From the NCBI RefSeq assembly GCF_043641665.1, contig NC_092196.1:11917192-11981191 (forward strand): 64,000 nt of DNA, written 5' to 3'. Positions within the stretch are counted from its first letter, which is position 1. Each line of letters starts with the position of its first letter. Under the pieces are notes generated by a model that worked only from the letters and a program-made list of their open reading frames with translations, was not told where the DNA came from and did not search any database. This document shows positions 13,995 through 28,160 of the stretch, one piece after another. The position numbers were made by a program, and so were the translations under genes. This DNA comes from Enoplosus armatus. Its lineage: Eukaryota; Chordata; Actinopteri; Centrarchiformes; Enoplosidae.

Positions 13995-16900
13995 TAACTA
14001 AAAAGATGCTTGCACACTACACATATTAGACACATACACAGGCCTTGACCTATTTTATTACAACATGTAAATTACCCGTCTGGAAGCACCGGGCCGACCT
14101 GATGTGACCTGTGCCGCATAGTTGCTCTCATCCCTCTGATAGAGTTTCTGTTGTAGTACTAATACAGCAGTGCAGTCATAGTGAACATACTGTAGCTAAG
14201 CTGCAGCCACTTTGCTTCCCGCACTAAACCACAGGCATGCTGCCGTTACTCAATACCTGACATACCAGAGTGCAGGGTGAGAGTAAGGAGGCACAACAGG
14301 GAAGGTAGGAAAAGTGGAAAGGAAGGAGGGATGAAGAAGAGGGCGTTGGTCTAAATGAGTGCAAGTTGAAGATGTGGAATGACTTATAACATCACCAAAT
14401 AAAAAGTATAAAGAGAGTAAGAGACAACCTGCTTAATAAAAAAAAAAGGCTGTTGAACAAAATTTCCCTTCAGACATGGATATTCTTGGATTCTACTTCT
14501 GTACAAAATGCAGACTTTGTATCACCATTGTATCACTCACTTTTACCTCAAGGGAGAACCGATAAACCAGCCATAACTGCTCCATCTATAAATGCAGGAG
14601 GCCACAGCTGACACAGCACCCACATGTGTCTAGTTTCAAAGGCTTTGAAGGCTAAACGGCTATGAAAAATACAAATCACACTCAGGGAAAGATGTTCTCA
14701 ATCAGCTCGATAATATAAGTTGGTAAACCCAGGATTGTTTTCATGATGGATTCTTCATCCTTTCAACAATAAAATGTGCACTAATGGCTTGTCCTGCTCT
14801 GAGGCATGCATGGCCCAGCTGTGCTGTCTGTCTCCGTCTCCCTCCTTAATGAGAAGTGCCAGTGTGTGCAGAGTCAATAGACTAGTAAACCTCAAAGTGA
14901 ACTATGGTCTGACCTCTCTAGGTCTCTGTGTGTTCGCTGTCTCGCCCTCCTCTGCGTGAAACAAACTCCTGCAATCATTAAAAGTTTAGTGTACAGATTC
15001 TTGAGGTCTTTGTGTTGAGGGCCTTTTCATGTTGTCCACTGACAGAACTAGCTCACATGAAGCTCTCAGCTTGCTCCAATAAGGCCTAAATGCCATGACA
15101 GGGCTATAAGGAAATGTCGACAAAAAAAAAATCATAATGATAATAAAAAGCACAAAAACAAAACAGAAAACAAAGCAACAAACAGGAGCCAGAAATGTTT
15201 CAAATTATGACATCCTGTCTGTGTTTCTCAAAGCAAGGTTCGTTGACACAGCCTGTCTAACACTCCCTCTGACTGACGAATGGTGAGAAAGGGCAAAATG
15301 ATATTTTGGGTGAGCACCCCTCAAGAACTCTTCACCCTAAAACTGGAGATCAGTTTGGGACACAAGTCCCCCCACTTCTGGTCCAGTTAACCAAAGACGA
15401 ATTACAGCACTTAAACAAGATAATAAAAAGTGCACTTGTTTTAATAGTGTTATATACAAAAGGTTCCTCTCCAGAAGACAGCTTTATGAGGAACAGATTG
15501 ACTTATAATGGGGAAAGCTGGTGAGTGGACAGGTGGGAAGAGTCAACATTTCCCTTTTATCTGATCCAGTGCATTTGATTATAGCATTATGTGTTTGTTC
15601 TCACACAAACAGTAACAACTTCTGCTTTGTGTACACTCATTACTCCCCTCTCTATTGGTAATATCTCTCTGTCACGTCCAGGTTCCCATAACAGCCACTA
15701 ATTAACCATGGATGTTCCTAGCTTGTCCCTCTCCCTTTCCCAGGTTTCTTCTCTTCGGCGTTGCACTCTTCCTTCCCACGGACGTTTTGAAGAAAGGCAG
15801 CTCTGGGCCTCGTGAGGAGGGCCCCGGACGTGTCTCATGGCAGCCCACACAGACTGCCGTCAGAGCACATTTACGTGTGACGGTAAGACATGTAGTTGTG
15901 GACAGAGGGGGGTGGCATGCGTCTGCAGACAACACACATGAACACAGATGCCAATACATATGCAGATATACTAAACACTAACAAAGAACACACTCTAACC
16001 TCAGCCTCTAAAAGGACAGAGGGAGGGCTGGGAGAATAATGAGCTGGGGATGAGTTGGGACTCCATCAGAAAATAACCCAGGACCATCATTCCCAGGCTG
16101 TCTTTATGGGAAAGTAATGCACGATTCCCAAAACCACTCCCACCCTCTTCCTCCATGTTTGTGCTCGCTAATTGTACTGTTTGTGCTGAATTAGATAAAA
16201 TATGACTTACGCTGTACATTCCTTTGCCACTTGTGCAATTACGTCATGTTGAAGGAACAGCCCACTACAAACTTTCACCTTTCTCAATTGAGCTTAATAA
16301 GCAATAATAATTTTACATCCCACAACAGTAACTGGTCTTATTTCAGTCCATGGGAACACAGCTTTGTCACTCAGAAGAAATGTACATAATGTGACAAATA
16401 TTTTAGGTAAAAAGTCGCCTACAAAATGTGCTGCACATGCTGTTTTCAATAATTTGACAGACACTTTATTTTGTTTTTGGAGCTGTAAAAAAAAAAATCA
16501 TACCGCTAACTTCAGTTTCTCAATGCTTGTTGTTTCAACTGACAATGTGGGAAGAGAATAAGTGAAATGTCATTTTGTGGTGAACTATTGTCCTAAACTT
16601 CTCTCTGACACTCTTCCTATCGCTCCTGCGGGGACTCTTTCTTCGTTTGTTGTCTGCTGAACCAGCTCCTACTTTTCAAAAAGTAAAAAAAACAAAACCC
16701 ACAGGCATGTTGTGAACAGCAAAACGTGCACACCTCAAACCGAGACACATGCTGGTGTTTCTGAATATATCTACAGACGTGATCATGGAGGGTATGACTG
16801 TGTGGTATGAATATAGCTGTCCAGTCTTCATGGTGGTCTGCGTTTGTTCCACGACTGAGCACCTCCTTGGCAAGAAGGTAATGTGGTGATAGGTCACAGG

Positions 16901-19150
16901 GTCAAGGACGACCCTAAAGTACATGTTGTATTCACTGTATGACAACATATTTGACATATACTGCACAATATAACAAGCATAGACTTAGGACCACAAAAAT
17001 GAAGAGAAAAAAGTGGTAATTTATCACAAAAAATGAACTAATGTTGTGCATCCAAAACAAACCTATCCTAAAATCAAAGCAGGAACAGATTGTCAATGTC
17101 AAGCAAACCCCCTCTGACTCTGATGTGATACAAAAATATAAAAAGCCACGCTGTTAAGGACAACTTTGTCGGGACAAAGCGTCTCTTTAGAGTCAGTTGA
17201 GCCTTCAGCTGATCTTCAGTTCAGCTGACAGTCACACTACTACTCTGCATCTTTAACTTATTTTTTTTAAGCATACCTCACAATAGCTTAATTCCAAATA
17301 ATAAATCCTCTGTCACGTAAGATTTACAGTGACACATACAAGATCCAAAAATGTTAGGCAAAACTCGACTTGAAATAAAGTCGGGCCACAGCATAAAAGT
17401 TGCCATATATCATGGAGGCAAGAAAATGACTCATGAAGTCAGAAATGGTGAGACAAATGTGAGAGAAAGCGAAGCAGCCAAAAACAAAAGGGATTAGGGC
17501 CTAACTAGGGTGGGGAAAGAGAAAGTGATGAAAGTCTGCTGGTTGACGAAATACTTTAGCACGAGTTTGCAACAAATTTACACAAGGGTGAATGAAATAA
17601 AATCTGAAGAGAAAATGTGAGAGTACAAGTTCAGTGGTTCAGAGTGTGGAGAAGGTATTTCTAGGAAAACTGACAAGAACTCCCTGTCACCTCCCAAAAA
17701 AATCCATCATGGCGCAGTGTGGCTAAGTGCCCCTAGCTTTAAACTGTTAGCAGGCTGCGGTTGGCTCAGCAGCAAACCAGTGTTTTACTGGTTCCCCCGG
17801 GCAGTGTTATGGAGCGGTCTGTATGCCGCCTCACCATCTTTTACTGAGCCAGGGTGATTAGGAGCCCAACGTGCTGACGGCACATGCAGTAATGCTGTTG
17901 CAGCCATCAGACTGTGATTTACACCACTGACTGAGCGCCTGCGGCCGTAATGTACAAATATGTGGAACCGACTACAATATGGCTTTCCTGTTCTGCTCAT
18001 TTAACTGCAGAACAGAGAGGTCGGGACTTCAGACTTGATGAGTTGGGCTGCAACAATGTACATTGTGTTATGTTGGATAGTTGAATAAAGTGCTGTCAAT
18101 TCAATGCACATGATGAGTGTTTAACAATAGACTTCTGTGTTTATTGAGCTGAGATGACATCTGTTGTTGTCACCACATCTGCGATAATTTAAAGAACTTT
18201 TTTTTTTGTTGTGTTATATATGCTGCTGAGAATCTACTTTAAATGGGTCAGGAAAATTTATACACTTTCATATTTTTACATATAATTCATATTTTGGGTG
18301 TGTTAAAAGTGTATTAAATCATGACTCCACCAGGCCTGATATCATTGAGGACACCCAGGTCATGTCCTCTGTATCGTGTCTGGGAATCGGGGGGTTTTAA
18401 CAGCTTGATGGGGAGTTTATATTCGATAATTACAATTTTCATGCTAAATTATTGAATAAAATGATCAAATAATAAATGTGTTTAATACCTAGCGTGGAGA
18501 AGTCGTTGTCATAGCATTTAAACCACTTTATGGTTTATCAAACAGTTAAATTAATTCATGAAATGAGGGAAAAGTTTCAGGCTCAGAAAAGTTCAAGCTT
18601 TTGGTGCCGGCTAGTCAGCCATGTTTTGAAGCAATCTATGTCTTTATGTCTTTTATTTGAATTTACAAAACATTCATCCATTTTAAGAAATATTTAACCA
18701 CTTACTAAGTTAAATTACAGTTTTAGTAGTTTACCCAACATTGCTTTTTGCGGCCAAATGCATTTCATCTTGTCATATCATCAGAAATTATGTTTAAGCA
18801 GATTATTCATAGTGTTTTACCTATAGCAACCGTAGCGCTTAAAATATTTAAGTCAATACTGTTTTTGTTTTTTTTAACATTGCCATTACTCCATTATGCA
18901 TGTTGGCACTGCAACACTTCATTTATGTAATTATTTATTTTAATGTGACAACCAGCTGTGGCAACATTCAGTTCATGCAGACTTTGAATTTTTGGAAATT
19001 TCGCTCAGCAGTTGGCTGCAAAACTCAAGCAACAAACAAGCTCCTGCAGAAAAAACAGCAGACAGTTGCCAGTTTGGAGGCGAGTCCTCGAGTACCTGAG
19101 CTCTGGAGATGCCGGTCCTCCTCACCATCCAACACACACAAGCTGAACAA
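13995..19150. other. Intronic DNA with one possible plus-strand exon
   Basis: Mostly AT-rich DNA without recognisable coding sequence. One segment, 15744-15882, has strong splice signals and is described among the findings. The short open frames on the minus strand at 16617-16966 and 17785-18000 match nothing I know. Confidence 0.45.
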
Positions 19151-19180
19151 CTAAGATAAATAACTCACTGTCAGTGTTAC

Positions 19181-19312
19181 CTGGATAGCCTCAGCGCTGG
19201 TGTTGTAGTTTGGACGCAGAGGTTTATGTTTGTTTAGGTAGAGAGTGAGCGAGTACATGAGGGGGAGAAGCAGAGATAGACAGAGCACGAGCACTGATTT
19301 TGCCAGCCTCAT
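19181..19312 (-). CDS. Possible first coding exon, membrane-anchored protein, unidentified
   Basis: On the minus strand an ATG at 19312 opens 44 codons ending at a consensus donor, CCAG|gtaaca. The peptide starts MRLAKSVLVLCLSLLLPLMY, a hydrophobic signal-anchor type stretch. A basic segment (NKHKPLRP), a possible N-glycosylation site (NTS) and SAEAIQ follow. The layout resembles the start of a type II or ER-membrane protein, for example a short-chain dehydrogenase, but no later exon was found. The start context is weak (T at -3). A frame of this size can arise by chance, so the call is tentative. Confidence 0.2.
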
Positions 19313-20699
19313 ACATGTCTGATAAAGTACAACGGGGTAAGATTTATTTCCTTCCCCTTCTTTATTTCTCCTGAACACGTAAAACTCAGCTGTGGCTGCA
19401 ACTGAGGAGCCACATCTGGACCCTGCGGGACATGCGTGAAATCATTTCTCTATTCCTTCAATTTACTGTAATGCCTTGCAGATGGCACAGTGCATGTGTG
19501 TGTGTGTTGCATTCAATAACTCCTACAGTAGGAGCAGAAGGAGAAACGAGCAGCAGACAGGAATGAGCCACAGACTGTGTGGAGACTAGCTAGTAAACTG
19601 TGTAAAATACATAAGCATGGCTCAGCAAGTGGAACTTAAGTGTCCCTTGTCCAGAGGATATGAGGGTGGGGGTGGTTTCAGGAGGCACGTGCGACGGCCT
19701 CGAAGCCAGAGAGAGATCTGTTTGTTGAATCTTTTCCTTGCTGGGAGTCTCTACGCCTTCAGCTGGAGGCTAATTGACATCACCGCAAGGAGAAATTTGG
19801 CCTGGCTTCAATTATTTTTCACTTCTTGTCGACATCCCTGCATGAACGCTTACGTCAAACGAATACAAATATTAGAGCAGCGTACACAAGAGGCTTCAGG
19901 CTTCTGGTTAATACTGTGACATGTGGCTAAAAGTACACATTGGAGGTGACACAGTTCCTGAGGGCTATCACCTTACTGTACCTTGTGGGGACTGGCTGAC
20001 ATTGAAATAGGCTGCCAGCTGCCGACGGGTAGTTTGTCACTGCCGTTAGGAAGTATTCAATAGCTTTCTCAGCTTGAAGATGGCCCTGTGAATGAAACAA
20101 CCATATGTGCTAATGTGCACTGCATGTACAAGCCCTCATATGTCACTGGATATGTAAAGATTAACAAAGTGAGAGATATTGACATATAGAATACAGGAAA
20201 GTGATGTTGTGGAACCAGCTGGTTTGATTTTGTGTGTGATCTGGTTCCAACATAAGCGCTGTCAAAATGTTTGTAAGCACACTGCTGAAGTCTAGCCACT
20301 GGCGTATTTTACTTCAAAAAGCACAGCAAGGTAGTAATTAAGTGATTCAAATGAAATGTAACTAACCTCTCTGAGCAGTAAATAATGAAACCAGTAATGT
20401 CTCTTGCTTAAAACAGGTCGTGCAGGTAGGCATTAAGATACGGGGAACTGAAGGAGGCAGGAATTTCTCTCCTTAGCTTCACTGAGCCGAGCTGCAAGGT
20501 GACTTGCCTGCTGCTCTCGGGGCTGCGCAGCAGTGCGCTCTGCTGCGGTGCGCCTCGCCCCTCCCTCCGCTTAAACTCTCCTCTGTGCTCACCAATAAAG
20601 CGCTTTTTGTCCAGGGAGTCGGCACTTGAGCGCCTTGACGTGGAGGTCGGTGTACCTCTCCAAGGATTTGATGAAGACGGTTCGTTATTAGTTTAATAC

Positions 20700-20721
20700 G
20701 TCCGCAGGAACTTTTTTTATT

Positions 20722-20762
<41 letters not shown>

Positions 20763-20862
20763 CGGAAAACTACAGGGTCTGGAGTTACATCGGTGAGCTG
20801 CTCCGTTTGGATAAAGACACAAGCGCGACTGCGCTCACAACTTTCTTTCTTCAAGGTTCAGG
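20700..20862 (+). other. vasn: Candidate non-coding first exon of vasn
   Basis: The CpG-rich region ends at a near-perfect donor, TTCAGG|gtaagagt, after 20862. The start shown is approximate. The segment from 20700 to the donor contains no ATG, as expected for a 5'UTR exon. It could join to 28161 or directly to 41049. Confidence 0.35.
20723..20758. repeat. (AG)18 microsatellite
   Basis: Pure AG run inside the candidate promoter or first exon. GA tracts are common in 5'UTRs. Confidence 0.95.
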
Positions 20863-21629
20863 GTAAGAGTTTCCTGCTTTGACTAATAAAATAAGGGTAA
20901 ACGTTTCATACATTTCGGGCTCAAACGCTCGGAACAGCATTAAGGAGAGCGTAAAGACGCTCACACTGGCTTCATGTTGACAAATGCGGTTGGGTGGAAT
21001 ATGATTAACTGTAGGAACATATTAATACATTAACTACAACTAAACTGAACTTTTTTTCAGAACACCCAAACTCTTCGTTAAGTTTATGTCCCTTTCAGAA
21101 GATAAACCACCAACGATCATTGTGTTTGTGCGTCCTGTGACAACTCCCTTCACGAAAACTAGAATAATCCAACACGCCGTGTTTCTCTTCTGCTCAACAG
21201 TAAATTGATAATGTTATAAAAACGTACTTTTAACGCACAGTGTGTTACTGCGATAATAGGACGTCTTTAGTTTTTCTGTGAATGCACACAGCATCCCTGT
21301 AAAACGCAAAAAGAATACTGTAGTTGTTGGTTGTAAGGAGTTACACATCCATATGACGCTCCACTGACTTATTGGCTCTAGCAGGTTTTACACTACTACT
21401 ACAGCACTGCTTCAGGTCACCAAATACTGACAGTAAAACAGAGTTCTTCTGTATTTGGGAAATGCGTAAAACGCGAGCGTGTGCGCGGAGCAAACGGAGC
21501 AGTCGGGGCGGTAATGAGGCGGGCTGGCGTTGGACCGCAGGACGCCGTGCAGCACGCAGGGGCCGAGCCGAGTGTCTAGACCGCACCGAGCCGTGCTCAC
21601 CGCAGAGGACAGCTGTTTTTGGACCCACA

Positions 21630-24600
21630 CAGGGGAACGTCCCACAACAGAAAGTTCAATAGGACACAAGCGTTGAAAGGGCTTCCATGCGCAGGACTCC
21701 TGCTCACAGGGGTCAGATAATGCAAAGACAATACGTTTAGTGTTTTAGCAAAACCAAACATTTGGACTGCATCATATCTGGAGACAAGTAGAGGGTGATA
21801 GTGTCCAGATGATGTATGGTATCACCAAATCATCACTGCAGCTGGAGATCACAACTTCCATGTGTTATTTTAGACTCAGAAAATTGTCTGGCAGTTGTGG
21901 TGGATCACTGCTTCTCACAGTAAATGCAAAAACCTTTGAGGAAATAAAGACTCAGTTGGGCGAAGACATCAGTGATCAGTGATGCATTGCCTTAATGTGG
22001 TTTTATGCTGGCTGAGAACGAAAACAAATCTTGAGGAAATTCATGAAGCTACTTAATAATCTGCAACCCCATTTGACGGATAGAAGACAAGAAAATGTCT
22101 TTGCCGTGTTGCATTGGTGGCCAAGTTTCAGTCATAGGCATGATTGGTGGCACACCACAATATTAAAGATGTCTATCAACAGCTGCTACTGTTATAAAAA
22201 ATATGTCACAACTTCATTATTATTGTAATAAATAAATTATTCTACTTTGATTGAAGTATGGGCATGTTCCAAAGCCGGATTTAAAGAACAACTCAATCAT
22301 TTGAATTTTAGCTGAAGGCGGTGCGGCAGAGAGAGACAGATGAATGAAACTCAGATGTGAAGAGCTGTACACAAAGAAATTACAGAGACATTAGTTTCCT
22401 TCGGCCTGAGTGCAGTAGAGCAATGAGCCATGGGGTCAAATTCCTGAAAGATTTAATCTCTGAGTGACCTACTCCACCAATAAACTAACATCCAATAAAG
22501 TGACATGACTCAACACGTTTAGACCGATCTCTGGTCCAAAAAAGTGATGTGAAGTTACAAAGAAGTGTCAGTGCATCTGTTTTCTCCAGATAATATCATC
22601 TTATCTTTCCGAATATGATGCCAATATAAACTTGGACTCTCTCAGAGATCTTTTAAGGAGGAGGTTCATATTGTCCCAAAGGAGGTCTACATAAGAAGCT
22701 TCTTAAACTTAGTTTTACCCTCACAATTATGTAAGTGTTTGTACTCTGTCGCTGGGTCAATAACCACAGAGCTAACTGTGTTAACACAGATTAAAATAAC
22801 AGTGACATTGATGATTATTTATCATGTGAAAGACGACTAGAAGCCCTTCAGAGACAACCAGAACCAACTGGGAATGAGAAAATACAAAAAAATACATACA
22901 TTACATACACACAAACATATTCCTTTTGCCTGAGATGCTTAATTCATGTAAGAACAGTCTTCTGACCACAATCCCTCCAGCTTTCAGTCAGATTACCATC
23001 TTTTTTCACTGCCCCCACAAACAGGCACAGAAAATCGCCTAATCTTTCCTGGAGGCAAAACAGGCGGCGTAAACTACTCCAATGGCCCCGCTGTTAACCT
23101 CCTACACCGGTGTGCCGCTTGTTTCCTCGCCATGTGTTTCCTCACAGGCTGTCATTACGCTATAGGAGAAGCTACCGTGTCATTGACAGTATATAATGGT
23201 GGTAATTGGTTTGTATTAGGCTCTCAGACACAGCAGAGCAGCCACAGGAGGCCAATTATCCGTCACTAATGTGGAGAACTCTCAGTGCTGCACAGATTGT
23301 AACACTTACAGTACAAGAGAGCGGTTTGAGCCGGTGTAGTTGTGTAGTTGTACAATACAGATGCAGAACACTGTTGTGTTTGTACAGTCACTTTTTGACA
23401 CTAAATGATGTATATGAGGACAAGGAGAGAAGCAGAGAGAAAGAATAAATGAGGCAGGGTAAAGTCCTTACTGCATCTCTTCAGCTGTAATCTCAAATTA
23501 AAGTCATGGCTTGTTACATAACATAAGGCGACACTTTGACGATAGAATGTGCAATTGTGCGTGCTGGTGTGAGCATTAAGTGAGACACATATGCACATAC
23601 TGTGTGGATTATTTCTTGCCCTTAAATGTTGGTCTGTGGACGGGAAGCATGACTAAGGCGAAGGAGCCCTCTGTCACACAACCCAATTTAAACAATTAAG
23701 CACAGGCCTGCTGTCACACCACTGCGGCAGTGATGTTGAAACCACACTACCCATCCTGGATCTGGTTACCAACATTGTGTCAGCCTGTACTTTTATTTGT
23801 TTTGTTTTTTTGTTTTTTTTTTACAAAATCAAGGCTGGCATTTCATTATCTGTGCCAAAGAGCTCGGGTGGAAAAGAGCACTGATGTCCAAATCTGCTGC
23901 TGGAGATGATTGATAGTTGTGTTCTTTCATTTGTTGTGTTGAGACATGCCTACAAGATGTGATGGCCATCTTACAAGAGCCTGTATTTCTACCTATAACA
24001 CAACACAGTTTTTTTTACACTGAATTTTGCCACTCTTCTTTCTGAGAGCAGAGGATTTTCAAATCGTGCCTCGTATCGCCAGAGCTCTGTTTTACGCCAA
24101 TTAGGGGCAGTGCCTGAAGTATCTTACCCTCTGTATCTGTAGAGGGATTAGAGGGTTAAAAGTCAGGTGCTGAGGCGAGGAGGCCTGGGGAAGGGAGGAG
24201 AGGAGGGATATGGGGAGGTGGGGGTAGGAGAGGAGGACAAGGGGGGGCACTCACACAGCAGGCGGAGAGAGGGGAGTCGACAGGGCTGAAAGTTGGAATA
24301 AGTGTGTGAGTAAGTGTGTGTGTGTTTGTTTTTCTCAAGGCCATGTGAAAGTGACGGCTCGTCCCAATTAGCAAGGAGTCTGCGTGATTGAGAGAGAGAA
24401 TTCAGAATTAAAGGCTTCGGCGTGCCCCTCATCAGGTGGTGCGCAGCAGGGGGGGGGGGCGTTTTCTGGTTGACAACCAGAGAGCCGGAGCTGCTCTCTC
24501 GAAGAGGCGTCTTAAATAAAAACCCCCGGCTTCAAAAGCCTCAGCCTCACACATCAATGCTGACCCAGCGGTATGCGGAGGCAAACCCCAGCCCGTACGC

Positions 24601-24994
24601 CTGCCAAGTTAAATTGAAGAAGAGCTTGCCGATGCAGCCAAATGATGCGTTCAGAAGAACCACTTCAAAACCTTGCATAAATATACACACACACACACAC
24701 ACATGCGAAGGGATCTGAGGGCTTTGGAGTGCCCCAGCTTGAGCTCAAACCCCAAATAACTGCTGTCCTCCGTGTCCACATCCACACACATGCTCGCTGT
24801 CGTCAGATTTTCACCAACCAGTTTGTCTAAAGCAAGATGACCCTCTGAATCAAAGATAGCATGAAAGAAACTATTCTCTCAAGCTTTACATTAACTCAAG
24901 CAATTTTTATTAACTTTCTCACTCTGTTTAAGAAATCTGCAAAAAGCCAAAAAATCCCCCAAATTCCTAAACCAACTCCAGTGAAGTATTTGGG

Positions 24995-25027
<33 letters not shown>

Positions 25028-28000
25028 GATGAGAGGGACGATGCTCACCCCAGAAAGCCACCACAAATTGCTGCATTTCAGTGGGCCCGTAAAAAAAGAG
25101 AAACAGCTCTTAATCTAAGGTTGTAATTAGGTCTGGCCAGCACTGTAATTAGGAAATGAGCCTTGAACCAGATCTTACCGGGCAAGAGCAAAGCAAGGGC
25201 ACACACACACAAACACACACACATATACCTACACTGTTTGACCAAAACCAGAAGTGGCAAAGACAGATCTCACTTTGAGAGGAAGGTCAAATATTAAACC
25301 ACTGAGATGAACATTAACTCTTAACATTTTACTGAATATGGATTGAATGATAAGACGGCAGAGCTCATGCGGGGCGTGTGTACCTGTGGGTTAGTATGTG
25401 TGTGTGTGTATGTGTGTCTGCTCGCCATCAGGTGTCCGAGACCGTCTTCGTCACAGAAAGTGGTGACATTCACACACACTCTCATGTTGGCATTTCGTAC
25501 ATACAAGCCGACACGTACGCACCAGGCCGCACTCTTACATTACATTATTTGATGTTGGGAGTTCTCTGGTCCCCTTTTGCTTAATGTCTATTTCCGTCTT
25601 AGCCAGGGACACAGATAGTGTTGTTATCTGCTGCTGTCCGCGTGGCGAGAGAGCGAGAGGCAGCCTGAGAGAGAAAATCTGTGCATGTATACGTGCAAAT
25701 GCCTGCATGTGTATATCCAAATGCCACCCGCGTATCAGTCCAAATCTCAATCACTCAACACTGCAATCAACAGCCAAACGGTTGTGACAGTGCCACAAGT
25801 CACAGCTTGTCACTGGTGCACATATTCGACAAAGAAGAAGCAGAGTGTAAATAACAAGCAAGGCAGCACACCTACAGCAAAACATGTAGCTTCTCTGTGT
25901 TTATCCCGCCCGGCTTGGACTGATGTTTGGAGCTATAATTTGGACAAATTGTTGGCAGTTTGAGATGATGCCACTACAAAGTTCTTCGAACATTAACGCC
26001 AGGCTGCTCAGCTTTGTTCTGCTTTGGGAGAGATTAAAGCAGATGGGGAAAGAGAAAGGGAGTGACACAGAGAGAAAAGGAGAAACAGAGGAGGCGAAGG
26101 GTGAGGCGATATTTATGTTTAACAGATGAACACAGAGGAAGAAAGAAAATTATAGTGGACGGAGAGGCTGAAAAGTGTCCTCTAAAAAAGGGAATGACAA
26201 AAATAGCTTCTTCAAAAGGAGAATAAATATAAAAGTAAACCAATAATGGTGAAAAGAGAGAAAATAAGAGGTACTGGCAGGTTAAAAGATACGACCAATG
26301 ATTTGGCAGTGCGCAGTCTGCACAAATTAAAGACCAAATGTCTCATGGAAAGACGTGGAAGAGGCACCCAGGACAGGAATTAAGGCATACCAAGACAGGA
26401 ATATTGTTGTCGAGTTCAGCAGTAAAGATGATTTGCATCTATTTTGAGTGCTGAGTGAAAGCTAAATATTTACAGTGCAGTCAAGGGACTGTCTGAGAGG
26501 GAGACACAGTGACCTCGGGAAACTGACCACGACAGGGTCAGCACACGAGAGTCTCAACGCTTAGTAGTTACACACATACAAGATGGTCAGTCACCGCTGC
26601 ATGTATTCCATCAGGCAAGCGTGCATTGTTGTGTTTACCTGTACACACCAGTGAAATGTATGCAAATATCCCAAAAAACATAGACTGAGCACACACACGT
26701 GCACAAAAGTTGTGTGTAAAAACAGTGCAAAGCACTCCCACAGACAAATAAACACACAGATGCAGAGTGCAGCAAAGGCCTCACAGCGGGTCAGCGAGCC
26801 AAACCGAGCACGGGACTCTACAGGTTATTTTCAGATGTAAACACTGCACTCTGTACGTGGAAGCGAGCGTGTGGTGCAGGGTGACTCAGAGACGGTTTCA
26901 GGTGTTACACAATCAGGTATAGCACATGGTTTGGTCCTCCACAAACTGTTTGACTCAGAGCTTAGGCACATGAAATATGGCTTAAAAACACTGCTGAGTG
27001 GAAACATACTGGAAGAGTGAGTCGAGTGTATTCAATATGAAGAGATGTATAGTTAACAGTCTGTCTGTGCTGTACAAATGGGATAGAAAAAGAGAGCAAT
27101 ACTATGTGCATCTCAGCTAATTATCTCCGAAACGGTTTTATGGCCATGCCTTAAATCAATTAAAGGAAAATGAAACAAGTCTGCCATTAGCAAGGAATGT
27201 GGGAGCTGCTCTTGGCCAAACATCTCCCACTAATAAAACATCTATCAAGTGGTCACTTTGTGTTTGGGTTTTCCCCAAAGCCAACTCTATATTTATGATC
27301 CCATAACCACGCTCAAAAATAACATTCAATACTAGTTAATACTGTATTTATACAAAGCAACAAACGCATGAACGCACGCACAACTCGTTCTGTGGTCATG
27401 GATAATGAGACGCTAATCATTAAAAGCTTTGGATCCTGACGGCTGATATCGCATAAAATCAAAGCTGTTCTTGGCTTCTAGAAACGGCTTCAAAAGAGGG
27501 CCTGTGCCACAGGGTTAGCTGGTTTTAAACAGCAAAACACACACGCACCTGATGAAAACACTAACTGAGGAAAAGCACAGGCACAGATGTCCCTTTATTG
27601 TAAAGTAAAAACCTTATTTGAAACAATAAAATCGCCCAATGAAGTGAACATTAGTGACACATTAGTGATGCTCTCCTGATGCAATACCTCATTCATACAC
27701 AGAGGGTGAAACTCAATTAATCTTCCAGATCATACCAGGAACTGTGCTGTAAACACAGTACAACATATAGGGGGTTAAAAAAAAGAAGCAGAGACTGTCT
27801 CGTGTCACGCTTAAGTCAACGCTAGTGTGTAAGTCTACACACACACAGACACTCTCAGGCCACGGCTGATGAACTGATACCACAGGACAAGGAGCTGACA
27901 GAGTGGAGAGTGGTCGGTCTGCATTCTTCCCCTCCCGCTCTGTCATTCTCTTGTGCTGCCACACGGCCCGTCAGCGCTCAGCACGCTCCCGCACACAGCT

Positions 28001-28155
28001 GGAATCTGACCAATTAACAGGAAAAAAACTTCCTGTTTTGCTTGTGGGCCTTTAACAATGCATGATGGGGGGGTTGGGGGATAAGTGGAGAGAAGAGCGA
28101 TACAAAACAAAATGTTGCAACATGTTTGGCTAACAGGTATTACTGTTGTGCTGTT
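21630..28155. other. Intronic DNA, no exon recognised
   Basis: Contains a (GA) tract at 24995-25019, CA/GT tracts near 24691, 25200 and 25399, and purine-rich stretches (24170-24300, 26040-26280). No protein-like exon found on either strand. Confidence 0.5.
24995..25019. repeat. (GA)n microsatellite
   Basis: Pure GA run of about 12 units followed by an imperfect extension. Confidence 0.95.
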
Positions 28156-28160
28156 TCTAG

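Larger units (their letters stand above)
20480..21620. promoter_or_regulatory. CpG-rich region, candidate vasn promoter
   Basis: Two CpG-dense patches (about 20500-20660 and 21470-21610) stand out from the CpG-poor surroundings. They are joined by moderately CpG-rich DNA and include a GA tract. Such islands usually mark vertebrate promoters. It lies 20 kb upstream of the vasn coding exon on the same strand, and mammalian VASN also has a distant non-coding first exon. A minus-strand donor (CTGCG|gtgagc, exon side starting at 21601) leaves open that it also drives a divergent transcript. No TATA box is obvious. Confidence 0.45.

Noticed and set aside
20961..21002. Minus-strand IIFHPTAF, resembling the FHPTA segment of coronin propellers
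   Set aside because: The open stretch between possible splice sites is only 42 bp, and the residues after FHPTA do not fit coronin-7.
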